Assembly (NCBI GenBank): GCA_034430895.1
Contig: DAOUDW010000102.1
Location: 13,366 to 77,365 of the forward strand
Origin: WVZH01 sp034430895
GTDB lineage: Bacteria > Chloroflexota > Anaerolineae > Anaerolineales > E44-bin32
Length of the DNA stretch: 64,000 nt
Reading direction: 5' to 3'
Below the pieces are notes generated by a model, which saw nothing but the letters and a program-made list of their open reading frames with translations, did not search any database and was not told the DNA's origin. The translations under genes were made by a program, and so were the position numbers. Each line of letters begins with the position of its first letter. Within the stretch, counting starts at the first letter, position 1. This document shows positions 50,481-58,662 of this stretch, in pieces.

Positions 50481-51889
50481 TATCCGCCCCCAACGAAGCC
50501 CGGGCGACCGTTGAACATCATGTTCGTAGGCGGATTCAAGACGATGAGATCGCCCTCCTCGAGTTCCCCATCCAGGATCTGACTATACGTATCGGATGAA
50601 ACCCCGAGTTCAATCGTTACGGGTTTTAATGCTTGTCCTTCGAGGACAAATACGGTGCGTTCGCCATCCACCACCCGCACAGCGCGATTGGGTACGAGCA
50701 GCACATCTTCCATTTGATCGACAACGATGTTCACTGCGGCAGTCATGCCCGGTTTGATTCGTCCGTCCGCGTCATTGAGTTCGACGGTGACATTGAAACT
50801 CACTACACCTTGTGTAACCAAACCGCTAAGTCCGATCGCAGTTACCTCCCCGGAATAAATTTGATCCAGAACGGCATCGAAGTTCAAGTGTACGGGTTGG
50901 TCGACCTCAATCCGATTGATATCCACCTCGGAGATCTCGACATCCACCAATAATCGTGAAAGATCCGCCAATCCAAAAGCGACCGTGCCCGGAGAGACCT
51001 GATCTCCGGGTTTAACATCCACGTAAGTAATCGTGCCTGTAAAGGGAGCCTCGATGCGCGCGGTTTTGAGTGTTGATTCCGCAGCAGCCAAGCGTGCTTC
51101 CGCGGCAGCAACATCGTCAGGGTTGGGTCCGTCTTTGACACGCTCCCAATCTCGCAGGGCATCGGCAAGTTGCGCTTCCGCAAGTGCCACATTCGCATCC
51201 AGCAGCGCTTGTTCGACTTCCGATGGATGGCCAGTATACCAATTGAGATCTCGCTGGATCGAATCACGTCTCTGGCGGGCTGCGATCAAATTGGACAACG
51301 CCAGCGCTCTGCCCGGATCATCCTTGGGACGATTTTCAACCCGTTCGAATGCACCTTGTGCAAGATCGACTTCTTCTTGCGCCAGCACCAAATTGGCGCG
51401 TGCTGCTGCCAATGTGTCACCGCTGGCGCGATATCCCTCTTGCCGTACAGTGCGGAGATATTCTGCGTCCTCGAGGGCATCTTGCGCTTCTGCAAGCGCG
51501 AGTTGTGCCACTGCTTGTGCCTGCGACGACTCCAGAAGATCGTCCAGGGCTCGCTGAGCGGCGACACAATCAGTTTCCGCAAGGATCACCGTGGCGGGCA
51601 ATGAAGTTTGCTGAAGTTCAGACAACACTTCTCCTTGCCCTACAACATCCCCCAATCCCACAGCAACATGGTCCACAATACCACTCGATTGATACGTAAG
51701 AACTGCAGCCTGATTGGCACGTACCGTTCCCGTCGCCCCCACAGACGCTGTCAGTGATCCCCTGGAAATTTCCTCGGTTTGCAGGGAATCCAGTGAAGTT
51801 TCCAACTCGGATTGTCCACACGATCGTAGTAGCAACATACCTACGATGATCACAACAACCAAACCGATCAGAAGATATCGCCGTTTCAT
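50480..51889 (-). CDS. MacA/HlyD-like exporter adaptor protein
   Basis: 469 residues from ATG 51889; the frame is open to 51943. An N-terminal membrane anchor (about 5-24) ends in LLLRSC, so lipid modification is possible. It then shows a biotinyl-lipoyl-like half (VGATGTVRANQAAVLTYQSSGIVDHVAVGLGDVVGQGEVL), a long alpha-helical hairpin rich in Ala/Glu/Leu (about 115-285), and the second lipoyl half with beta-barrel (FTGTITYVDVKPGDQVSPG). In a bacterium without a normal outer membrane the adaptor would act on the outer face of the cell membrane. First gene of the exporter unit. Confidence 0.9.
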   Translation of the reverse strand: MKRRYLLIGLVVVIIVGMLLLRSCGQSELETSLDSLQTEEISRGSLTASVGATGTVRANQAAVLTYQSSGIVDHVAVGLGDVVGQGEVLSELQQTSLPATVILAETDCVAAQRALDDLLESSQAQAVAQLALAEAQDALEDAEYLRTVRQEGYRASGDTLAAARANLVLAQEEVDLAQGAFERVENRPKDDPGRALALSNLIAARQRRDSIQRDLNWYTGHPSEVEQALLDANVALAEAQLADALRDWERVKDGPNPDDVAAAEARLAAAESTLKTARIEAPFTGTITYVDVKPGDQVSPGTVAFGLADLSRLLVDVEISEVDINRIEVDQPVHLNFDAVLDQIYSGEVTAIGLSGLVTQGVVSFNVTVELNDADGRIKPGMTAAVNIVVDQMEDVLLVPNRAVRVVDGERTVFVLEGQALKPVTIELGVSSDTYSQILDGELEEGDLIVLNPPTNMMFNGRPGFVGGG

Positions 51890-52150
51890 CTTTATGATTC
51901 CTTCCAAATAAAATTCAGCCCATATACTTGAGCGAGCACACAAAATCCTTTCTACGTAAACGGCCTTCGAAGCATATTGAGATCCTCATACCGCCGCTTC
52001 GAATGATGCCACATCTAGAATTTTACCCTATGATGATAGTCCGTTTTCCAATTGTGACAACCATCACGAATAAGAATGACATTCTCGACTGATTTATGAC
52101 CACTTGGGTCTGTATCATCTATTGGACAAGGAATATGGAGGATTCCATAT

Positions 52151-53590
52151 ATGCAGGCGATATCGAGTGAAGAACTTGCTGTCGACCGCAAAGCTCGAAT
52201 GAAATTGCCCTACGAGGATCTCGTAGCACGCCCGGTAACCACTCGCATCTTCGATTTCAATCCAACCTTCAAACCCCTCACCCCAGAAGAAGCGCAGCGA
52301 GCTGCCGCAAGATGCATCCATTGTCCTGATCCATCTGCTTGTTACAAAGCATGCCCACTCCATAACGACATCCCCTCCGCAATGTGGTTAATCGAGCAAG
52401 GCGACTTCATCGGCGCTGCTGAAATCTATCGCCGTACGAGCTCGATGCCCGAAATCTGTGGAAGAATATGCCCACATGAGTCCCTCTGCCAGGGTGCATG
52501 TCCACGCAGCAAACGCGGCGAACCTGTGTTAACCGGCGCGCTGGAAGCATTCGTCGCAGACTATCAACGCCAACACGGAAAAATCGAAATTCCTATCGGT
52601 CGGACCACCGGCAAGAAAGTCGCCATTATTGGCTCCGGACCATCCGGCCTCACTTGTGCGGAACGTTTGATCCAGAAGGGACACGCCGTATCGATCTATG
52701 AAGCGCTGCCTGCTTTCGGTGGATTATTAACGTATGGAATTCCCAATTTCAAGCTCGACAACCGAGTCGTTCAAGCCAGAATCGAAGATCTACAGAACGC
52801 CGGTATTGCTTTCATCAACAACACGCGCATTGGTGAAGATTTGTCCATCGATGATCTCTTCAAGCAAGATTTCGATGCCATTTTTATCGGGGTCGGTTCA
52901 CTGATCAACGCCAAGATGGAATCGCCCGGGGAGGATTTACCCGGCGTGTACAAGGCTACTGATTTCCTCATGCGCGCCAACGTCGACCCGATACTGCTTC
53001 CGGAAGCGCTGCAATCGGAACCCGAAATCGGACGCCGAGTCGTCGTTATTGGCGGTGGAGATACGGCATCCGACTGCTTGCGCAGCGCCATCCGGCTCGG
53101 TGCAGAAGAGGTCACTTGTCTATACCGCCGTACGGAAGCTGAGATGCCGGGCGGTAAGAAGGATCGTAAATTGGCCAAAGAAGAGGGCGCACAATATCGT
53201 TTCCTTACCCAGCCAGTACGCTATATCGCCGGACCTGATGGAACGGTGAGTGCTGTGGAGTGTTTGCAATGTGAATTGGGCGAAGCCGATGAAAGTGGTC
53301 GGAGACGCCCCATTCCGATCGAGGGATCGAATTTCACGGTCGAAGCCAACAGCGTGATCCTTGCAATCGGCTACTGGCCCGACCCACTTCTCGGCGAGAC
53401 GACACCCAACCTGGAGACACGTAAATGGGGACTCATCGTGGCGGATCCCGAGACAGGCGCGACAACCCGCGAAGGTGTTTTCGCGGGAGGAGATGCGGTC
53501 AGTGGCCCAAATCTGGTCGTCACGGCCGTCGCTTCCGGCCGCCGTGCAGCAGCCGGCATCCACGAATATTTACTCGGAACCAGCGAATAA
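52151..53590 (+). CDS. GltD-like NAD(P)H oxidoreductase (glutamate synthase small-subunit family)
   Basis: 479 residues with GGAGG about 10 nt before the ATG. The N-terminal domain has eight cysteines in two 4Fe-4S patterns (CIHCPDPSACYKACPLH and CGRICPHESLCQGACP). An FAD-binding GSGPSGLTCAERL (about 156-170) and an NADPH-binding VVIGGGDTASDCLRSA (about 298-313) follow. It passes electrons from NADPH to a partner. No large glutamate synthase gene is in the window, so it may serve glutamate synthase, dihydropyrimidine dehydrogenase-like or other partners encoded elsewhere. Confidence 0.88.
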   Translation: MQAISSEELAVDRKARMKLPYEDLVARPVTTRIFDFNPTFKPLTPEEAQRAAARCIHCPDPSACYKACPLHNDIPSAMWLIEQGDFIGAAEIYRRTSSMPEICGRICPHESLCQGACPRSKRGEPVLTGALEAFVADYQRQHGKIEIPIGRTTGKKVAIIGSGPSGLTCAERLIQKGHAVSIYEALPAFGGLLTYGIPNFKLDNRVVQARIEDLQNAGIAFINNTRIGEDLSIDDLFKQDFDAIFIGVGSLINAKMESPGEDLPGVYKATDFLMRANVDPILLPEALQSEPEIGRRVVVIGGGDTASDCLRSAIRLGAEEVTCLYRRTEAEMPGGKKDRKLAKEEGAQYRFLTQPVRYIAGPDGTVSAVECLQCELGEADESGRRRPIPIEGSNFTVEANSVILAIGYWPDPLLGETTPNLETRKWGLIVADPETGATTREGVFAGGDAVSGPNLVVTAVASGRRAAAGIHEYLLGTSE

Positions 53591-53755
53591 CCAACGAAAC
53601 CACCAGCGTAATCCCCAATCCTGAAAAGCATGACCATTTGCAGGTCTTTTCGCTGCTGAGAAACATCACCATTTTGATTCAACGTGAGGGGCGTGCTGGC
53701 ATGGTACGAAGCGAAGACCGGTATAATCTTCTTACCGTTCTGCTGTGAAGTATTT

Positions 53756-54913
53756 ATGAACCGCATGAATCACACCTCATCGAATGCATTGGCCAGCGAG
53801 ATTAAGCAGGAAGCGTTTCGCCTTGGCTTCAACCTTGTGGGTATCACAACGCCCGATCCACCCGACAACATCGATGTCTATGAAGCCTGGCTTTCCCAAG
53901 GACATCACGCCGGTATGGCCTACATGAGCAGCGAACGTGCACGCCAACGACGATCCGATCCACGCTTGATCCTTCCAGAGTGCCAGTCGATCATCGCCCT
54001 CGCAATAAATTACCTCCCCAAAACTACAATGCATAATCGAGAGGCCAGTGAATTCCAAATCGCAGCCTATGCACTCGGCGATGATTATCACGATGTGCTT
54101 CCCAAGCGCATGAAGCGCATTGTCGAATTCATCCAGGACCGCGTTGGGCGAGAGGTCCATCACAAGATGTATACCGACACCGGTCCACTGCTCGAGCGTG
54201 AACTTGCGCAGCGCGCGGGTCTGGGCTGGATTGGCAAGAATTCATGTCTGATCCATCCGCGATCCGGCTCCTATTTTCTCCTGGGTGAAATCCTTCTCGA
54301 TGTTCCGCTGCCCTCGGACGAGCCCTTTTCTCACGATCGATGCGGCACATGCACACGCTGCATCGATGCCTGCCCAACGCAATGCATCCTGCCAACCCGC
54401 ACAATAGACAGCCGCAAATGCATTTCCTATTGGACTATCGAAGCCAAGAACGCTATCCCACCCGAACTTCGCCCACTGCATGCGGATTGGATCTTTGGCT
54501 GTGACATCTGCCAGCAAGTCTGCCCATACAACATAACATTCGCAAAACCAAATGAAGCACCTGCCTTCCAGCTTCGATCCTCACTCGAGACTGCTACGCT
54601 CGACCATATGTTGAATCTAGATTCCCATAATTTGCGGCGAGACTTCAAAGACAGTCCGTTGCTGCGTGCCAAGCGACGCGGGCTGCTGCGCAATGCAGCC
54701 ATCGTGGCAGGCAACACGGGAGATAGGAAATATGTCAACCGATTGCTATCACTCCTCGAACACGATCCCGAACCACTGGTGCGCGCACACGCGGCTTGGG
54801 CATTGGGCCGCATCCGCTCTTCAAAGGCCCTGGATAGTCTTCAAGCGGCACAATCGAACGAAGGATCACCCGAAGTCATCGAAGAAATCGAGGCAGCGTT
54901 GCAGCATTCGTAG
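53756..54913 (+). CDS. queG: Epoxyqueuosine reductase
   Basis: 385 residues from ATG 53756; the open frame before it lacks coding character. A TATAAT lies at 53722-53727. The cobalamin-dependent enzyme makes queuosine in tRNA, the final step. Motifs: MYTDTGPLLERELAQRAGLGWIGKNS, two 4Fe-4S sites (CGTCTRCIDACPTQCI and CDICQQVCPYN), and a C-terminal HEAT-like pair (about 310-385, RNAAIVAGNTGD ... VRAHAAWALGRI). With tgt at 19311 it shows that queuosine modification is present in this organism. Confidence 0.94.
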   Translation: MNRMNHTSSNALASEIKQEAFRLGFNLVGITTPDPPDNIDVYEAWLSQGHHAGMAYMSSERARQRRSDPRLILPECQSIIALAINYLPKTTMHNREASEFQIAAYALGDDYHDVLPKRMKRIVEFIQDRVGREVHHKMYTDTGPLLERELAQRAGLGWIGKNSCLIHPRSGSYFLLGEILLDVPLPSDEPFSHDRCGTCTRCIDACPTQCILPTRTIDSRKCISYWTIEAKNAIPPELRPLHADWIFGCDICQQVCPYNITFAKPNEAPAFQLRSSLETATLDHMLNLDSHNLRRDFKDSPLLRAKRRGLLRNAAIVAGNTGDRKYVNRLLSLLEHDPEPLVRAHAAWALGRIRSSKALDSLQAAQSNEGSPEVIEEIEAALQHS

Positions 54914-54944
54914 TCCTGCCGGCTGGATTTAAAATTACAACATG

Positions 54945-54971
54945 CCGCCCGACGGGATATCCGTCGGGCGG
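54945..54971. terminator. Bidirectional hairpin between queG and the LysM gene
   Basis: A perfect 11-bp stem CCGCCCGACGG / CCGTCGGGCGG with a GATAT loop between two convergent genes. T-tracts are short on both sides, so efficiency is uncertain. Confidence 0.65.
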
Positions 54972-55003
54972 TTGGAAATATCCTGTTGGTTTTGCGATCG
55001 CGG

Positions 55004-55699
55004 TCAGTTTGGTGTGGCGGAAGGTGTACCCAGTCCTGGGGTAACCGTAGGTGTCGGTGTGGCGATATTGACCGGTACAAGTATGGTTTGACCAACACCG
55101 ATGTCATTCATGTCCTCGATATCGTTGGCCTCGGCAATCGCTTCCGCCGTGCTGTTAAACTGCGCAGCGATCGATTCGAGTGTATCGTTTGGTTGTACGC
55201 GGTATTCGATCCTTTGTCCGGGCAGCAAGTTTTCCGGCAAGGGTGTATTCGTCGGCAGCACATCTTCCGAGCCGGGGATAATCAATTCCTGCCCCACGAA
55301 TATCGCATCGGGATCGTCGATGTTGTTCACAGCCATCAACAGCGTGATCCCGTCCAGCCCAAATTCTTCGGCGATCGTCTCAAGTGCATCTCCCAACTCG
55401 ACCGTGTAGGTCACCGGTCCCGACGGTGTGGGGGTATCGGAAGGCGGCAAGGTAAGCGTAATCGTCGGTGTTTCCGTCGCCGGTAGCGGGGTTGATGTTT
55501 CTGTAGCTGTCGGTGTTTTGCTGGCGAGAAAGCCAGGCAGTGACGGCGGATTATCCCCTGTGAGCCAAAGAACGACCATAAAGACTCCAACGACAAGAAG
55601 CACGACTGCAAGTCCCCCTACTACAAGTGGCATCAAACGATCTCTACGACGTCTGTATGCCAGAATCACATCTGCAACATTCGGTTCTTGTTCAGACAT
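55004..55699 (-). CDS. Membrane-anchored protein with two LysM domains
   Basis: 231 residues. A short basic cytoplasmic start (AYRRRRDRLMP) and one membrane span (about 24-46) lead to a Thr/Pro stalk (about 58-92). Two LysM domains follow (about 95-142, YTVELGDALETIAEEFG; about 165-212, YRVQPNDTLESIAAQFN), with a Thr/Pro-rich tail. LysM binds N-acetylglucosamine-containing polymers, so attachment to the cell wall is likely. No enzymatic domain is present. It is a single gene. Confidence 0.9.
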   Translation of the reverse strand: MSEQEPNVADVILAYRRRRDRLMPLVVGGLAVVLLVVGVFMVVLWLTGDNPPSLPGFLASKTPTATETSTPLPATETPTITLTLPPSDTPTPSGPVTYTVELGDALETIAEEFGLDGITLLMAVNNIDDPDAIFVGQELIIPGSEDVLPTNTPLPENLLPGQRIEYRVQPNDTLESIAAQFNSTAEAIAEANDIEDMNDIGVGQTILVPVNIATPTPTVTPGLGTPSATPN

Positions 55700-55807
55700 G
55701 TCCTATCACTCCCCTCCAAGATGGAGTTAGCGTTTTACTCCTTCGGCGCGTTTCATTGTACCTGAATTCAAGCCATCCGGGAGTTTTAAAGTTAGGCACG
55801 TCTAATT

Positions 55808-56773
55808 CTATTCTGTCCACATTTCGGAGAGAAAAGCCAGCACTTCGTCGAAAACCAGAACCCAACCTTCGGCATCGTGGCCGCCTTGCGTATACACATA
55901 GGTATGCTGGATATTGTACTGCTCGAGGGTTGAAACAAGCCTCTCCGTTGCTTGCCGGAATGAAGGTTCGCCTTTTCCGGCGCTGAGAAAAATCCCTGAC
56001 GGCAAGTCTCGATCTTCGCTGGCGAGAATGAAGGGATCGTAAGGCGAACGAGCGTAATTCACGTTCAACGCAGGACTCAACGCAATCACGCTGTCGAATA
56101 CATCTGCATGACGGAAAGTAATTTCCAATGCCCAAACCCCACCCCGCGAGATGCCGGCCAGCGTACGTGCTTCCGGGCGAGGATCGACTCGATACTCCCT
56201 TTCAATATATGGAAGGAAATCTTCGATGAATTCGATTTCGTAAGAATTCGGGCCGCCATCGGTGCTGGTAAAGAGCGGCTCCGGAGCGCGCGGCATGACC
56301 ATCAAGAACCCAGGGAGTGCGTTTGTGGAGATCGCTCGATCCACCCACTCTACAAAACCCAACTCGACCCAATGGTTCTCGTCAAACGGAAAGCCATGCA
56401 AAAGAAAAAGGGTGGGATAGCTGCGTTCTGCTTCCGGATAACACGGCGGCAGATAGATCAAATAGGGCACCTGCTTCTTCAACAGGGTGCTTGTGTATTC
56501 GCCTTGTTCCACCCAGCCGGGTTGTCCCAGACAAGCCGGCGTGGGACTTAATGTAGCTGTGAGGCTTGGAGCCGGTGTCTTCGACGGCGGGAGAGTTTTG
56601 GTTGTACGTGGCGTATTCGTCTTTTGCGGTGTTCGAGAAGCACCTGCGCTTCCCCCGTCAGGATTACAGCTCATGCAACCAAGCAGGAGAAGGATACAAC
56701 CCAGCACAGTCAGAAGGCGATTCACACCCTGGCCACATCCTATGAAGGTATGCTTTACGTTGCTTGCTGACAT
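55808..56773 (-). CDS. Lipoprotein esterase, alpha/beta hydrolase fold
   Basis: 321 residues from ATG 56773. The frame is open to 57115, but that stretch runs over the divergent miaB start and lacks coding character. The signal peptide ends in LLGCMSC. A Thr/Pro/Lys linker (about 45-80) precedes an esterase D/enterochelin-esterase-like domain: LFLLHGFPFDENHW (oxyanion region), GISRGGVWALEI with the nucleophile Ser in G-x-S-x-G, and a late QGGHDAEGW with the likely catalytic His. Substrate unknown; a surface carboxylesterase or carbohydrate esterase is plausible. Confidence 0.86.
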   Translation of the reverse strand: MSASNVKHTFIGCGQGVNRLLTVLGCILLLLGCMSCNPDGGSAGASRTPQKTNTPRTTKTLPPSKTPAPSLTATLSPTPACLGQPGWVEQGEYTSTLLKKQVPYLIYLPPCYPEAERSYPTLFLLHGFPFDENHWVELGFVEWVDRAISTNALPGFLMVMPRAPEPLFTSTDGGPNSYEIEFIEDFLPYIEREYRVDPRPEARTLAGISRGGVWALEITFRHADVFDSVIALSPALNVNYARSPYDPFILASEDRDLPSGIFLSAGKGEPSFRQATERLVSTLEQYNIQHTYVYTQGGHDAEGWVLVFDEVLAFLSEMWTE

Positions 56774-56895
56774 GATCCGGAACAGTCCCTTTCCGTCGCA
56801 AATCCCAATCATACCGCAATTCACCGCTGCAAGCTCAAATGCTTGAGAAGTAAAGGCCGATTTTCCTTCCCCATTCTCGACACTATACCGCCCAT

Positions 56896-56925
56896 CAGAC
56901 AAATCAGACCTGATCGGGTTATAAT
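56896..56925 (+). promoter_or_regulatory. Promoter of miaB, probably leaderless
   Basis: TATAAT (56920-56925) ends 7 nt before the miaB ATG, with a weak -35 CAGACA at 18 bp spacing. Transcription would start at or next to the ATG, and no ribosome-binding site is seen. Confidence 0.5.
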
Positions 56926-56932
56926 CATCTCC

Positions 56933-58285
56933 ATGAAGTATCACATTTGGACCACCGGCTGTCAGATGAACGTGGCTGATTCTCAGCGTGTTGCCTCTGC
57001 GCTGGAGCAGCTGGGCTACGATCCGTCTGAAGATATCCATACAGCAGACGTGATCGTGCTGAACACCTGCGTCGTGCGCCAGAGCGCCGAAGACAAAGCC
57101 TACGGCAGGCTCCAATCTTTGAAACCGTTAAAAAAACAGAATCCCGAACTGGTCATCAACCTCATGGGCTGCCTGGTTGGTGTGAAAGACAATCCGAAAC
57201 TTCGTAAGGTCTTTCCTCACGTCGATGTCTTCTCACCGCCTTCCGATCCAAGTCCACTGATCAAGTACCTGTTGTTAAAGGACAGCCACGAAATCGATCG
57301 AGCGGAGACGGAATGGCGCCACGCCATCATGAACGGGGAACTGCAGTTGCCGCGCGCGCAGCGCGGTCGAACCGTAACCGCTTTTATCCCCGTGGTATAT
57401 GGCTGCTCTCACGCCTGCTCGTACTGCGTCATTCCCTACCGCCGCGGCGTGGAGTACAGCCGGCCGCTCGCCGAGGTCGTCGTTGAAGTGCGCTCGCTGG
57501 CCAATCAAGGCGTGCGTGAGGTGACCTTGCTGGGACAGATCGTCGATCGCTATGGCAAAGACCTCGACAACAGGGAAAACCTCAGCAGCCTGCTGCACGC
57601 CGTGCATGCGGTCGATGGCATCGAACGCATCCGTTTCCTGACCTCCCACCCCAACTGGATGACCGTGGAATTATTGGACACCGTTGCGGAGCTGCCCAAA
57701 GTCTGTGAGCACATCGAAGTGCCCGTACAAGCCGGTGACGATGAGGTATTGCGACGCATGAAGCGCGGCTACAGCGTGGATGATTACCGGCGTTTGATCG
57801 AGAGAATCCGCAAGCGCATACCCAACGTATCGATCGCCACCGACATCATCGTCGGCTTCCCGGGCGAGACCGAAACGCAATTCCAGCACACCTTCGACCT
57901 GCTGGCTGAGCTGCGTATGGATGTGGCTCATCTGGCCCGCTATTCACCCAGGCCGGACACCGTCTCCGCACGGCGTATGCCGGACGATGTTCCCGACGAA
58001 GAGAAAATGCGCCGTTTTCGGGCACTGGAAACCCTGCAGGCCGAGATCGCTACGGAAATCAACGCTGGCTACCAGGATCGAACCGTCGAAGTGCTGATCG
58101 AGGAAAATCACCGCGGCCGTTGGAAAGGCCGCACGCGTACCAACAAGCTGGTTTTTATCGACTCTGAAGAAAACCTGCTGGGCAAATTGGTTCCGGTATG
58201 TATTGAGTGGACCGGTCCCTGGTCGCTGATCGCATCCTGCGTAACTACCCCAGAGATCCACGCGGATATCGCCTCCCCGCATTGA
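56933..58285 (+). CDS. miaB: tRNA-2-methylthio-N6-dimethylallyladenosine synthase
   Basis: 450 residues from ATG 56933. A radical-SAM methylthiotransferase that adds a methylthio group to i6A37 of tRNAs. The N-terminal UPF0004 domain has three cluster cysteines (TTGCQMN, LNTCVVR, LMGCLVG). The radical-SAM core CSHACSYCVIPYRRG has the C-x3-C-x2-C triad, with GVREVTLLGQIVDRYG and ATDIIVGFPGETE. A TRAM domain closes the protein (about 375-440, VEVLIEENHRGRWKGRTRTN). The related MtaB or RimO are possible but the length and motif set fit MiaB. Confidence 0.92.
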   Translation: MKYHIWTTGCQMNVADSQRVASALEQLGYDPSEDIHTADVIVLNTCVVRQSAEDKAYGRLQSLKPLKKQNPELVINLMGCLVGVKDNPKLRKVFPHVDVFSPPSDPSPLIKYLLLKDSHEIDRAETEWRHAIMNGELQLPRAQRGRTVTAFIPVVYGCSHACSYCVIPYRRGVEYSRPLAEVVVEVRSLANQGVREVTLLGQIVDRYGKDLDNRENLSSLLHAVHAVDGIERIRFLTSHPNWMTVELLDTVAELPKVCEHIEVPVQAGDDEVLRRMKRGYSVDDYRRLIERIRKRIPNVSIATDIIVGFPGETETQFQHTFDLLAELRMDVAHLARYSPRPDTVSARRMPDDVPDEEKMRRFRALETLQAEIATEINAGYQDRTVEVLIEENHRGRWKGRTRTNKLVFIDSEENLLGKLVPVCIEWTGPWSLIASCVTTPEIHADIASPH

Positions 58286-58662
58286 ACTTTGTGAAAATTA
58301 ACGCGAGAATAACTCCATTACTTCCTATTTACATCTAGGTGGCTGGGTTGATGCGAGGCTTCACCGTACGCTCCATTCGCTCACGACCAACAGGATAAGC
58401 CTGTAGGTTCAATTTCATTAAGTCGGCAGCGTAACAAACACAGTAAATATGTCTCAGCGAATACGTGTGTATTCGTACGTGTCACAAAATGTCGCTTTCA
58501 ACCGTTTCAGAAGTGTATAACCCGTTAACCGGGAGGAGGCTCATCGCCGCCACATGCGTTTAACCAGTGAGTGACCAGCTCGATATGAGTCGTTTACTCT
58601 CTTTCAGTTCAATGACCAACAACCACACCTGGAACTCAACTGCGTGAAGGAGTTAGAAAATC
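58286..58662. other. Intergenic region with small hairpins
   Basis: No gene or tRNA seen. It contains small inverted repeats CGAATAC/GTATTCG (about 58459-58476) and CCCG/CGGG (about 58519-58531). GGAG precedes the next ATG. No clear promoter boxes were found. Confidence 0.45.

Noticed and set aside
56774..57115. N-terminal extension of the esterase gene
   Set aside because: It runs antisense over the miaB start and promoter and lacks any recognisable domain; ATG 56773 starts a proper lipoprotein signal.
58286..58662. Possible tRNA in the miaB downstream gap
   Set aside because: No T-arm consensus or cloverleaf could be traced; only small unrelated hairpins are present.
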